Shown here piece after piece: positions 1 through 10,510 of a stretch of 64,000 nt of DNA. Position 1 is the stretch's first letter. Each line of letters begins with the position of its first letter. This stretch comes from Margaritispora aquatica (taxonomy: Eukaryota; Ascomycota; Leotiomycetes; Helotiales; Discinellaceae): contig VJWN01000002.1 in assembly GCA_007644065.1 (NCBI GenBank), positions 756,925 through 820,924 on the forward strand, written 5' to 3'. Both the position numbers and the translations under genes were made by a program. The notes beneath the pieces are model-generated. The model worked only from the letters and a program-made list of their open reading frames with translations, made no database searches and had not been told where the DNA came from.

Positions 1-47
1 GTCGTTTATTCAGTTCATTTGCTGTCATAATTTCCCTTCGCGATATC

Positions 48-1219
48 TTACAATTTCTGCCCGTTTTTTCCAACTTCAACAACCTGATCAATACCCTCAT
101 ACTCAGGCAAATCCAGATCGTATTTCTCCTTAATATCCGGCGTCACAAACCTCGATTATAGTTAGTGTCATCTCCTATATCACAGCATGAAAACCATTTT
201 AGAGTTCGCTTCGCCTCTTTAATCATGCCATGCCTCCAAAAGAGAAAGCAGGGATATGTATCGTGTGCATTGAGAAAAGCGAATTTACTCACCGACCACC
301 AATAAAATGTCTCCCCTTAAAGAACTTAACCAATGGCTTCGGCGCAGTCAAGCTGACCAGCACGGCAGGCATGAAAGTCGAACCAGGCCCCTCCTCTGGC
401 GGACCAGTCTCGATGTTCCACGATGAAGGTGCATCAACTGAAGTTACTGGCAGCTTTGTCTCCTGAAGTGCGGTGATGACAGCTGGGAATGGCTCACGAA
501 TGGAGCCACTGAATGAGAATCCTATGTCTGTCAGTCAGGCATAATAGATGAGGGACCTTCAGGGAACTTTGAGTTTACCGAAAATTGCATCAACGACATG
601 ATCCGACTCTTTCAGCGCTGCTGGGAAGTCGTCTGTAAATGGGATATTGAGGTTCTTCAGTTGAGTAGAAAGACGCTGAGAGATTACACCTGTAAGCTTT
701 TGAATGAAGTATAGGTAATTATCCAAGGAACTTTTACCTGGTAGAGCTCATTTTTACTCTGCTTCGGGTAGTAAATCGTAGGCTTGTAGCCATAATGCCA
801 TAGGTGTCTCGCGGCTACGAGTCCATCACCACCTTTACTCCCATTAGTTCAGTAAATTTTCTCAAATAAAACGGAATTGGGATGGGGCACCATTATTTCC
901 AGGTCCACAAGCAACCAGAATCCGTCGTCCTCGACTAGGTGGATGTACTCGGTAAACTATTTGTCTTCAGATACTGTCCAAAGTAACAAAAGCACAACAC
1001 GTTTTGCGAGAGAGAGAAATTCTCATACCAGCCTGAGAGACAGATAATCCAGCAAGTTCCATAAGTTGGTCGATGGAGAATGCACCTATGGACATCAAGT
1101 CCTTGTCTAGCAGTGCTGCATTTTTGGCCGAAAGAGTCTACGGGAAGTTAACTTCCTTCTGTAACGTAGACTGTAATAGGACATAGAAGCATAGTTTGCA
1201 TTTTTACCTTCATTGCCAT
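48..1219 (-). CDS. NAD(P)H-hydrate epimerase (YjeF_N / AIBP family)
   Basis: The enzyme epimerises R-NAD(P)HX to the S form so that the hydrate dehydratase can repair damaged NAD(P)H; such enzymes are cytosolic and/or mitochondrial. Spliced by eye into seven exons (1219-1208, 1137-1029, 956-891, 832-738, 675-579, 521-293, 150-48) it gives 236 residues in one continuous frame, the usual length of the yeast YNL200C type. The N-terminus reads [14 protein letters not shown], then [16 protein letters not shown], then the phosphate-binding stretch [20 protein letters not shown], then [18 protein letters not shown], all hallmarks of the YjeF N-terminal fold. The C-terminus reads [18 protein letters not shown]. 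The first coding exon is only 12 nt (four codons). It is divergent from MRPS16 across about 400 bp. Family assignment is very secure; exact splice sites are inferred. Confidence 0.93.
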
Positions 1220-1635
1220 CTTGTGGAGAGGTCTAGGTATGTAGGTAAGTTGTATGAGGTAATAGATGTGACTTGAGATGAGAAGTGAGAAATGATATAA
1301 CAATTTATCGACAATGAGCAAAAACCTGACTCTCTTATTTCGAAACTTGACTGACTATGAATTAATCGCAACGAACGCTTTTCCAAATCTCAAATTGAAT
1401 TGAACAAAGTGATCTGATCAACTCAACTCAAGTTGACATCACCTCACCTCACCCCAACTCTCCGCCATGCAACCAAGTCCAGTCTAGTCGCGGAGCGGAA
1501 CGCATCCCGCCCCAAACCCCTGTCCCACTCAAAAAAGTAGTCGCAGCCGCATCAACCTCACAATTCAGCTCATCAACACCATTCGGTCTCACGCATCCAC
1601 AGCACCATACAATACTCACTCGAATTCACAAAGCC
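1220..1635. promoter_or_regulatory. divergent intergenic region, epimerase / MRPS16
   Basis: The 416 bp between two divergent starts must hold both promoters. The right half is C/A-rich with repeated CTCACCTCAC-like and TCAACTCAA tracts. I see no ORF and no recognisable named site. Confidence 0.5.
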
Positions 1636-2433
1636 ATGGTCCTCAGAATCCGTCTCGCGCGCTTCGGTCGCAAACGAGCTCCATTCTACAACATCGTCGT
1701 ATCACAAGCACGGTTTGTCCTCCCTCGCCCTCATTCTCTGCCCATACATCCTCTACCTCTCCCCAGACACCACTAAAGCTCTCCTCTTTCGCCTCTCACA
1801 TCTGCCTGTCTTCTCTACTTCGACTAGCATATACCTACCTACTCAATCAATATCAATTGACCACCGAACCGCGCTAACAATCCCTCTTCCCCCCAAAACA
1901 GAACAGCACGTAACAGCAAGCCCCTCGAAGTCCTCGGGACCTACGATCCGATCCCTAAGCCGCCCACTGATGGCGAGGGAAAGCCATTCAAGGACATCAA
2001 GCTCGATACGGAGAGGGCGCGGTATTGGCTGGGTGTGGGCGCGCAGCCGAGTGATCCTGCGTGGAGGCTGTTGAGTATGGTATGTGTTGGATTTTTTCCT
2101 CTTGGTTCTGGCTTCTGGTTTGTGAGTTTGGAGTGGAGAATGAGGTGGATGGAATAGGAGGGCTGTTAGATAGAAAATTGAGCGTGGGGAGATGAGCTTG
2201 GTGTGCGAGAGCGAGTGAGAAGGGCAGGGAAGGGAGGGTTTTGGTTGAGAATAGGCACATCGCGAGGATAGAGCATTTATCGCAGGAGTTGGGAGATAGC
2301 CTGGCATTCATGCGTCGAACGGGATTAAAGAAGCGCTGGAGACGATCACAGTCATCAAAGAAGACACTAACACCCCATATAGGCAGGACTCCTCGAACCC
2401 AAATACCGGCCCGCGATCGAGATCAAAAAATGA
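1636..2433 (+). CDS. MRPS16: mitochondrial small ribosomal subunit protein bS16m
   Basis: This is a structural protein of the mitochondrial 37S ribosomal subunit, homologous to bacterial S16. Three exons (1636-1712, 1902-2079, 2383-2433) give 306 nt and 101 residues in a continuous frame. The N-terminus [20 protein letters not shown] is the classic S16 start (beta strand with R-L-x-R-x-G-x-K/R). After the first intron the frame reads [16 protein letters not shown] and [20 protein letters not shown], both conserved in S16. The last exon encodes [16 protein letters not shown]. The two introns (189 and 303 nt) together exceed the coding length. The start is the only ATG fitting the family N-terminus. 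Long unspliced ORFs over the introns are shadows. Confidence 0.95.
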
Positions 2434-3053
2434 GCATCTACACAATTTCACACCAAAATTTGAGACGAGATGCAGTGCCAACAGAAGGATTAACTATTTG
2501 CAATAGAGAGTGGAGGGTGGAGAGTGGTTCTTAGGAGATGCATGGCCTAGGAACTCGTTATGTCTAGAGAAAGAGAAAGAGAGAGATCTGTATAAGATGA
2601 AGATGTAGCATATTAGCATGTTGGAGGGCGTTACTGAGGTATCTTGGATTGTGCTACGAAACGGATGTCTGAAGAATCGGCATCACACATGCATGCGTGT
2701 AGCATTACTGTAGCATAATTGTATTCGAGAGCAAAATGAAGCTCAATGAACCACTCAAACAAGCGAAGTGAAGGAAGTGCCATGGTTGATCACAAAATAT
2801 ATTCGCTAAATCATCTTCTGAGCATCGTCAGGATATCTGTCTACCTTTACTTTTCTCTAGGCACAGTAACTGCTGCTTCATCGTATCATATCATATTCGC
2901 ATTCTTATCCAACCTACAATCCTACTCCATTTAAAATGTATCGTATACACGCTACGAGCGGGCATCGCTCCATCATGTTACAATATAAACGCCAAGCCAT
3001 GCCAAACTCCAAACCCATGCTCTATCCTGTATACCACAAAGACAGAAAGAAGC
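2434..3053. other. intergenic, convergent 3' regions
   Basis: This lies between the stops of MRPS16 (+) and the amino acid transporter (-), so it should contain both 3' UTRs. The sequence is AT-rich and has no recognisable gene. Confidence 0.5.
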
Positions 3054-4751
3054 TTAATGCGCTGGAGCCCCCGCGAAGAACAAATTCGTGCTTAAGCACA
3101 ACGTCATCACGAAGAAACCATATATCGCCAACGCCAGCGAAAGCTTTCGCAGTATTGTCTTCTGCCACGGAGGTGGAGCTCCTGTTGCTTGGCCTAACAC
3201 ACCCTCTTCTTCGTCTCCACTCTCGCCTTCATCTTCATCCTTCGACAACTGCTGGTGGTGTGCCGAGTTTGGATCCGAGATCTTGTAGTAAAAGAGACCT
3301 GGTAGGATGAAGCTGATGCTTGTGCTTCCAGTGCTGCCCACATAAGCAAGGACCTTGTCGAGTGAGGAGACAGTCATGGCTGTGAAGTATGAGAGGACGA
3401 GAATTGCACTTGTGATGATGGCGAAGCGAAGGTCGCCAATAGTGTCGTTCCGCTTGGCTGGTTGAGCTGAAGCGCCTGTAAGCAATGCTGATCTTGATGG
3501 TGAGCTGTTAGGTGGGTTACGGTTGCTCTTGAAGCCATTTGGTCGCCATTTCATCACAGCATCTACTGATGCTCGGCAAGGATGAACTTGTAGTGGGTAT
3601 GAGAACATCACAAGGATGACAATTGCTGCTTTGGCGATTGTGGATGCGATTGATGGAACATCTATCTGTGTGAGCTAGGCACTACAAAGTGCATCATAAA
3701 ACTTACACATTCCGACAATATTTCCAGCTACGCTATTGCCAAATGACAAATAGCCGGTAATAGCAACCAACACATAAATGAAAGCAGCTGAGCCAATACT
3801 AGCACCAATGACACCTGTGGTTCTAACTCGAATTAGCAAGGATTTGTTCAATGTTGCGGTTAAATTACCTTCGGTGGGAGTTATCCTTGATCTCATTGAG
3901 AATTGAGAACATCTAAGTGATTGTTAGACTTGTAATCCAATGTCAGAGTGCAACTTTACATTTTGATGGCAGGTGTAGGCAAAAACGATAACTGGAAAGC
4001 TCTTCAAAGCCGGCACGAGACCGTTCCATCCGACGTAATTAATGACGCCTCTGTCAGCCTTTGTGTCTCCTTCGCAAAAGTGATACACAACGAGGATGAC
4101 TAGGTACCCAATGGACACTAATGCCACCACACTTGTATACTTCAGAGAGTCGAGACGTCTCAGGAAGGACAATGGCATCACAACCAGCATAAACGCTGTT
4201 ACCCAGAAACGGCGGTCCACAAGAAACGGGATGAGATCTGCATTTTCGTGAAAACCCCGTACAACACCAGGCATCAAGTCTCCGATGATGATCAAATAGC
4301 TAACTCCCACTCCAAAGCACTTAATGGCAATGGCGGCATCAAATAGTACTGCTGCATTTGGATATGTGATCTGTGAGAGGGCAAAGAAGGAGGACGTCCC
4401 CCTCTCAAGATATTTGGCGCATCGAGTCTGTAGGTATAGTCCAAATGCTGCCGTCAATCCAGACCATAATATCACAAATGTTCCAAGCAGCATTCCAAAT
4501 TGTGCCATCGCATGCGGCATGGCGAGTGTACCTGCACCAACTATCGTGTTGACAAGATTGATGTTGCTGCTAATCCAAGATGCTTCTCCACCAAGATTTT
4601 GCTCTTTCGTAGCTCTGCTAGACCGCCGTCTGGAACTTATACAATCAGCTATGTGTTACAACCCGAATAAGAAAATTGCTAACCTCCGCCCTCTTGCTGA
4701 ATCTGAAGAGTATCCATTGGGTGTTGGTGTTATCGCTGAATAAGAAGCCAT
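3054..4751 (-). CDS. AVT-type vacuolar amino acid transporter (AAAP/SLC38-like)
   Basis: This integral membrane permease of the amino acid/auxin permease superfamily is closest in character to yeast Avt5/Avt6-type vacuolar exporters. Five exons give roughly 510 residues. After a short Ser/Arg-rich N-terminus the first helix reads NLVNTIVGAGTLAMPHAMAQ, the diagnostic AAAP signature with the unwound N-x-x-x-G-A-G-x-L-A-M-P motif. About ten further hydrophobic segments follow, and CHQN ends an exon as in SLC38 proteins. The next exons read MFSILNEIKDNSH and TTGVIGASIGSAAFIYV. A loop near the C-terminus is acidic (KDEDEGESGDEEEG). Introns are short with good GT-AG ends. It is divergent from the RO-10 gene. 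Substrate and direction of transport are not determinable here. Confidence 0.9.
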
Positions 4752-5338
4752 TTTGAAGTCGTGTAGAATGTCGCTAATGGAGATGGGGAATTGTGTATTA
4801 GTTATCTTCGAAGTGGTATAGCAAGCTATGTCGCTATTAAAGCTGTAGGAATCCTGAAAGATTGCGACCTTTATTGAGTTGCCCAGGCAGACACAATGAG
4901 GTATATCTGCTTATGGCCAAAGGATGGGGTGTTTGTGTCGAGTCCAGTCAGGTACGTATTCACCCTCCGAGCCTGCCCTCAGTTTTCTAAAACCTCAATA
5001 TTGAATCGCATCCAAGTACAAGGAATGTATCCAAAGCGATCCAGGGGTGTGCAGGTATTGTTGTCGTTGGCAATGGTGATGTTGGAAATACTACTTGGAT
5101 GAATTTCTAGACCCTGGCCCGAGATGACAACAGCTTCATCAAGTTAATGCTCACGGGAACGCTAGGCGGTCAGGGCAGCCAGGGTGATCAGCAGGGGATT
5201 GATTTACAGGTCATTTTCATCACCAACCTTCAGCCTTGTCTCATGATAATCGATAATCACCAAGCCAAACATTCTTTTGGACATTCCAGGTGCATTGTCC
5301 ATTTTCATCCCATCCGGTCGAATTGTCACAGTTACACA
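4752..5338. promoter_or_regulatory. divergent intergenic region, AVT transporter / RO-10
   Basis: The 587 bp separate two divergent starts and should carry both promoters and 5' leaders. I see no further gene and no recognisable named motif. Confidence 0.4.
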
Positions 5339-6000
5339 ATGGACAATACTTTCGATAAGACAGCGATATCAACCATTGATCTACTTGAGAGCCGCTTGAA
5401 GAGAATCGAGTATGCTGTCTCCGGACACGATGAGGCTTCCATAGCTAGCAGTGAAGGAACTGCAGCTCAGCAACTGCAAAGCTTGGAACACTCTCTTCAT
5501 CAATTAGCCTCAAAGTCTAGAGTTGTCCAAGATCTGTTGAAACTACGTGAGACTATCTGCATCATCTAACTATGTAAAGCTGAATGTAAATAGATTCCAA
5601 GCATCCTGATCTCTTTCAACAATCCATAGATTCAAACGAAATACCTACTACGTTGGAGGCAGAAAATCTGCTTTCGATAGTTCTCTCGTCAGCGAGCGCG
5701 TATCCCTCTACTGCATCACGTCTGACTTCTATACTCGACGTACCAATACCTCCAGCAGAAGCTTCTACTCAGCTTATTGATCTGCAACCTCGAATTGCCA
5801 AAGTGGAATCCATTCAAGCAGCCCAGAGTGCGGATATTGCAGAGCTGAGGGAGAGAACCGCTGCGGTTCTCCAGCAATGGTATAAGAATGACATCCTCCA
5901 GGTGGGAGACGGTTGGGCAAACCTAGAAGGCCGTATCGAACGGGTAGAACAGAGAATTCGTAGAGTTGCATTGGCTAGACGAGATGATAATGCGGCATGA
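5339..6000 (+). CDS. ro-10: dynactin small subunit, nuclear distribution protein RO-10 type
   Basis: RO-10 is the filamentous fungal counterpart of the dynactin p24/p22 shoulder subunit, needed for dynein-driven nuclear distribution along hyphae. Two exons (5339-5546 and 5594-6000) give 615 nt and 204 residues. The N-terminus reads TAISTIDLLESRLKRIEYAV, followed by helical, Leu/Gln-rich segments (QQLQSLEHSLHQLASKSRVV) predicted to be coiled coil. The splice restores LLKLHSKHPDLFQQS. The C-terminal half ends in IERVEQRIRRVALARRD, another amphipathic helix. There is no signal peptide or membrane segment. The same window also encodes a dynein light intermediate chain at 24.9 kb, but they are too far apart to be co-regulated as a unit. 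The assignment rests on pattern recognition of a poorly conserved family. Confidence 0.85.
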
Positions 6001-8150
6001 AACGTCCATTTCGTCCAACTGGGCCAACTCGCAAACAAATCCCGCTCAATCAAAGAACCGCACCAAGCCGCCTTACCAGTAATCACTTGAGCCTCAATTG
6101 AGGCTGAGGAGAAATATCGACCATGCTATGGCGAAGCTTGGCGCTCAGATCTAGCCTACGAAGCTGCATTGACGGGATCACCCAAATCCGCGTCTCAGGT
6201 GGATAACGGCCGAGTTTCTCTCTAATCTCATGATTGATCATTGAGCATATGGAGGTACTGAGAGGTTATCAGATGTTGCATGACGTCGATGTCACCAAAA
6301 CGCATTCTGGTACTCTCATGGTTTTGTTCGGGCAGATCTTCTTAGGTTACCATACATTGTACTCGTACTACTACAATTCGCTCAGGCAAAGCTTGACATG
6401 AAATCCAAAGAAGGAAGTTCCAAACCGGCCGTGTACAGTACATATCTTTCGGAATCATTTCTTGCCATGAGCGTGCCGATCGCAGTTCGCCTCGGTCGTC
6501 GTCAACTCTTGCCACAACTTATGCACAAAGCCAATGTCTAGCACCAGCCGATACAAACCCCAGCCAATACAAGATGTCGAAAGAAGAGCAACATTCTAAT
6601 TTTTTCTGCACAATGCAACACGAACCTGTTTTCCACAAGTTTAATTTAGCTCCCATAGATACTTCAACGTTTTCACCCACGAATGTCTTCAACTCTCGCA
6701 CCGCCACATTCTCACTCGCGGAGAAGAATCAGCCATGTGTGGCGATCTGAACAAGGAGTGGTTGAGCATAAACCAGTCATCTCGTGCAAATCTCGGGTTT
6801 GGCCCCATGTTCAAATGCAAACCAACGAAGGCCATGGAGGATGAGGATGGGTAATTTCAACCCCGCAAGATCAAGATCATCGAATCTAAAGGTCTGGACT
6901 TGAAGACCTGATGATCGTTTTGACGATGTATGCCGATCTCTGGTGCAAGTAACGTCTTTGCAGAAATTTGCAGTTGGAATGGTCTTTGGTAAAAAGGTGA
7001 CAGGAGAACATGAAACAAATCGAGAACCACAAAAGCCCCCTTTCATGCTGCAGCTTGAAGAATTGAACAATCACTATCTTATCGCATTGCATAACTACCC
7101 CGTACCCGTACATGTACTGTGCCTCCAAGGGGTTCCTGTGCCTGTTCCTGCCACAGATTACTTGTGCACAGATCGAAGCATTGTTGAGTTGCTTACTTTT
7201 TTACCCGCCTGCACTGCATTACACCGCTATTGTACCGCTTCCATAAGGGCAGATGATTCTATTTTGTTTGTCTGTCAGTTGTGTTAGTCGTGGAACCGGA
7301 CAAATCGACTGGATACCATAAACGGTTGTTCTAAATCTAAATTCCTAATCGACCTCACCCACCAATCGCTGGTGTGTAGTTGTGTGAAATCGAGGGTTCA
7401 GCCAAAGTTAGAAAGACGAACACGGCGATGAAAATATAACGGCAGAGCGAATCACATCCAATCGCCCACTGCAGGTCGAAGCATCCTGTGATCCTGTCTC
7501 ACCCCGCCCACTCATCCTCATTCATCCTGATGGCAGCAACAGCAACAGCATGTGTGGGTAGCCATTCAGCCAACAGCCATCTTGAAGGTCCGTGTCGCGC
7601 CTTTGCCCATCATCCAACCCTTGAAACGCGGCGCGTTGACTTGGAGGGCAGCTTTCGAGGTACAACCGTACAAGCCGCATAGCCAGAGAGTATCAGAACT
7701 CAGGGGCGACCATACCTTACCCAGACCATCTGAAGTATTGAAGTGTCTTGAGTGTCTTGAGGATAATCCGATATATGTTGTCGGAGTTAGTCAAAGTTTG
7801 TTCAAAGTTAGTCAAAGTAGGTATGAAGGAAGTTATACTGGATCCAATAAAGCGTATGAAATTACGCTGCTTTCGGGAACATTCCTAAATTAATTGGTAA
7901 TTAATGAATTACTTGACACAAGTACGGTACTTGGCTCCGAGAAACTATCGGCCACTATCGATATAGCATTCTTCATCAGAACTCTCTGAACTCTCAAGAA
8001 CTCTTGCATGGCCGGATTCTCTTCTTTTCCCTCGTCCGGTGTTCAAGTGGTCAAGCCTTACCCCATTTGACATCCGCTTCCAAGCTCCCAAGCACAGCAC
8101 AGCACCCATAAGCAACCCCATAAGCACCCGCAAGTACCCAGGCAAGCAAG

Positions 8151-8197
8151 CATCCAAATATCCAAGCATCCAAGCATCCAAGCATCCAAGCATCCAA
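8151..8197. repeat. 8-bp tandem array (ATCCAAGC)n
   Basis: About five consecutive near-perfect copies of ATCCAAGC, the first slightly diverged. The array lies just before TACC/CTAG-type low-complexity DNA at 8220-8270. Confidence 0.9.
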
Positions 8198-8285
8198 GAG
8201 CACACACACACACCCAAGACCTGTCTGTCTACCTAGCTAGCTAGCCTACCTAAGCCTACCTAAGCCTACCAGCAAAATCTCAATT

Positions 8286-8327
8286 CCCCCCCCCAAAAAG
8301 TTCTACAAGTCAACCCCCCCCCCCGAG
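8286..8327. repeat. paired poly-C runs
   Basis: Two runs of nine to ten C residues lie about 20 bp apart in the SHO1 upstream region. They are unstable homopolymers where sequencing length errors are likely. Confidence 0.8.
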
Positions 8328-8979
8328 CCCGAGGTCGTTTCGTCTCGTTCAACTTTCTACCCTCCGTACTGTTCTAAAAAGAACCTCAGACCACCCTTCG
8401 CTCCGACCACGACTTAACTTCTATTCAATTCAATCCCAAGTCAAAGTCAATAGGTGATCCGACCCAGTCCCAATCTTCGCTGTCCTTGCGTTCAGATTCC
8501 TTCTCCTCCTCCTCCTCCTCGATTCCTTCTTCTCTGTCATCTCTCGACCAATTCTTTCGACCCTCCCTCCCCCTGACTGGATCCCCAATCACGAAGACCA
8601 TTTCGACGTCTCCTCACACTCTTTGAGTCTTTTTACGACCTACACACTCTTTTCGACCAATCTCCATTTGCTCTCGAATTTTCTATACCCATTTCTTTCT
8701 CAGCTGTTTCAATTGTTGGCAGCAGTGTCGCCATTAATTTCTACGCATTCACGATTCCAGGAACATCTTGCGGATAAAGGATCCCCTCCAGCCACGAACA
8801 CTTCAGCTGAAACACACCTCGACCACATCATCCCTTCTCACTCTTATTTGCTTTCTATTGTTCATTTCGAGAACCACTATCGACACGATTGAATCGAAGT
8901 CGTTTTTACAGTTTGGACATCTATACATTCACCTAATCGAAACCTCGCGGTACGAGCGGTCCCACGACCGATCGTCCAC

Positions 8980-10077
8980 ATGCCATCGTACGGATCTTTG
9001 CACTCGCCATCTTTACGAAAAATGAACGGCGGAATGGACAGCAAAGGCAGGAGGTCGAGCGGTATGAGGACGATGAGTATGGATAATATACTAGGCGATC
9101 CATTTGCGCTGGCGACGGTTTCAATTGCGATGGTATGTTGAAGGATTCCGGCTGCGCCGCAGACGCGAAATCGGCAATAGCTAACAGTCAATTGTAGCTC
9201 GCATGGTTTATCTCATTTGTTGGATCAGTAATTGCAACTGCAGAGAAGGCCGATTTCCCAAACTATTCGTGGTTCGCGATCGCATATATGCTATGCGCTA
9301 TAATCGGAGTCTTCGTCGTAATTGCTTCAGACACCATCCAAACATATCACGTAGCTATTGTGGGTTATTTGGCTTGCGGCTTGGTCTTGACCAGCTCATC
9401 TGTCAACTCTCTGATTTACTCTTCGAATGGTGCAAAGGAAGCTACCGCTGCTGGGCACATCTTGCTTTCTATGGTTAATGTAGGTAGCCTTATCCGGAAC
9501 TATGGAGCTTGACTAACACCAGTAGATTGTTTGGATCTTTTATTTCGGATCAACACCTTCGGCTGCACCGCGTGCATACCTCGATTCGTTCGCTCTCCAC
9601 AAGGATCACAGAGTATCGAATGGAGGACGAGGCATGACCAACAGCTATGGTGGAGGACGACCAGATACCTCTGTTTCCTCGAATATCCCACCTCAAATGT
9701 ACACTTCAGCACAGCTTGGTGGTTTCGAGACTTCATCTCCTGTAGCAGGATTCCCAGGAGGCAATGCTGGAGCTGATCGCAACTCCTCGCAACCAAGATT
9801 TGGCAATGGAGGACCAATCCAACAGAACAACAACCTGGGTGCAAGCGGACCCATGGGCAGTGAGCAACCACCAGGAGAAGTCGTCGCACCAACGGAATAC
9901 CCATACCGAGCGAAGGCCATCTACTCATACGAAGCCAACCCCGACGATGCGAACGAGATCTCATTCTCCAAGCACGAGATACTCGAGGTATCAGACGTAA
10001 GCGGGAGGTGGTGGCAAGCAAAGAAGGAGAACGGAGACACGGGTATTGCGCCGTCAAATTATTTGATTCTGTTATAG
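8980..10077 (+). CDS. sho1: high-osmolarity signalling protein Sho1
   Basis: Sho1 is the plasma-membrane osmosensor/adaptor that recruits Pbs2-type MAPKK to the HOG pathway through an SH3 domain. Three exons (to 9132, 9198-9479, 9526-10077) give 314 residues from the ATG at 9022, or 328 from the in-frame upstream ATG at 8980. The ATG at 9022 has the better context (A at -3). The membrane part begins at [19 protein letters not shown] and has four hydrophobic segments. A Gly/Asn/Gln-rich linker follows. The C-terminal SH3 domain shows [19 protein letters not shown], the tryptophan pair [20 protein letters not shown] and ends in LILL. Length and order match Sho1. It has a long CT-rich leader with small upstream ORFs, which could affect translation. 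Confidence 0.95.
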
Positions 10078-10490
10078 GGGGGAGCGAGCTTAAGAAGTGT
10101 TATTGTGTTGTGTGTTGAAAGGAAATGAAAGATACAGGCAAGGAACTGGCTTATTACCTCTGTGCTCTTTTTTTGTTTGCTTTTAGGATTGCGGTTGGGG
10201 AAACTACAAATGCAACGATATGGGAACCAGGAAGGATTGAATCGAATCCAACGGCGCGTTTGGAGTTATTTATGTAATAAAGTCAATGTGATACGATTGG
10301 TTTCTCTCTTCTTTTGCGTTTACGTTGACGTTTTTCGTGGACCTGTTCTCTATGTGTTGGACTTTAAGTGACTGCGACTAGGAGATTGAGGAGGTAGGGA
10401 GGTAGGGAGGTGGGTATCTGTTTATTGCGTTACACAAATGAGCAATGATTTGTGTAAAGGGGAGAGTTTTGCAGCATAGTGCGCGCGTGT

Positions 10491-10510
10491 GTATGTATGT
10501 ATGTATGTAT
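10491..10510. repeat. (GTAT)5 microsatellite
   Basis: Perfect tetranucleotide array downstream of SHO1. It lies among TACC-rich low-complexity DNA that continues to about 10800. Confidence 0.9.

Larger units (their letters stand above)
6001..8979. other. long intergenic region upstream of SHO1
   Basis: About 3 kb without a gene I can support. It contains the RO-10 3' side, unrecognised AT/GC-mixed DNA, an 8-bp tandem array (8151-8197), C-homopolymer runs near 8285-8330 and a strongly pyrimidine-rich stretch (about 8480-8900) that is probably the SHO1 promoter and long 5' leader. Short ORFs here lack recognisable domains. Confidence 0.5.
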
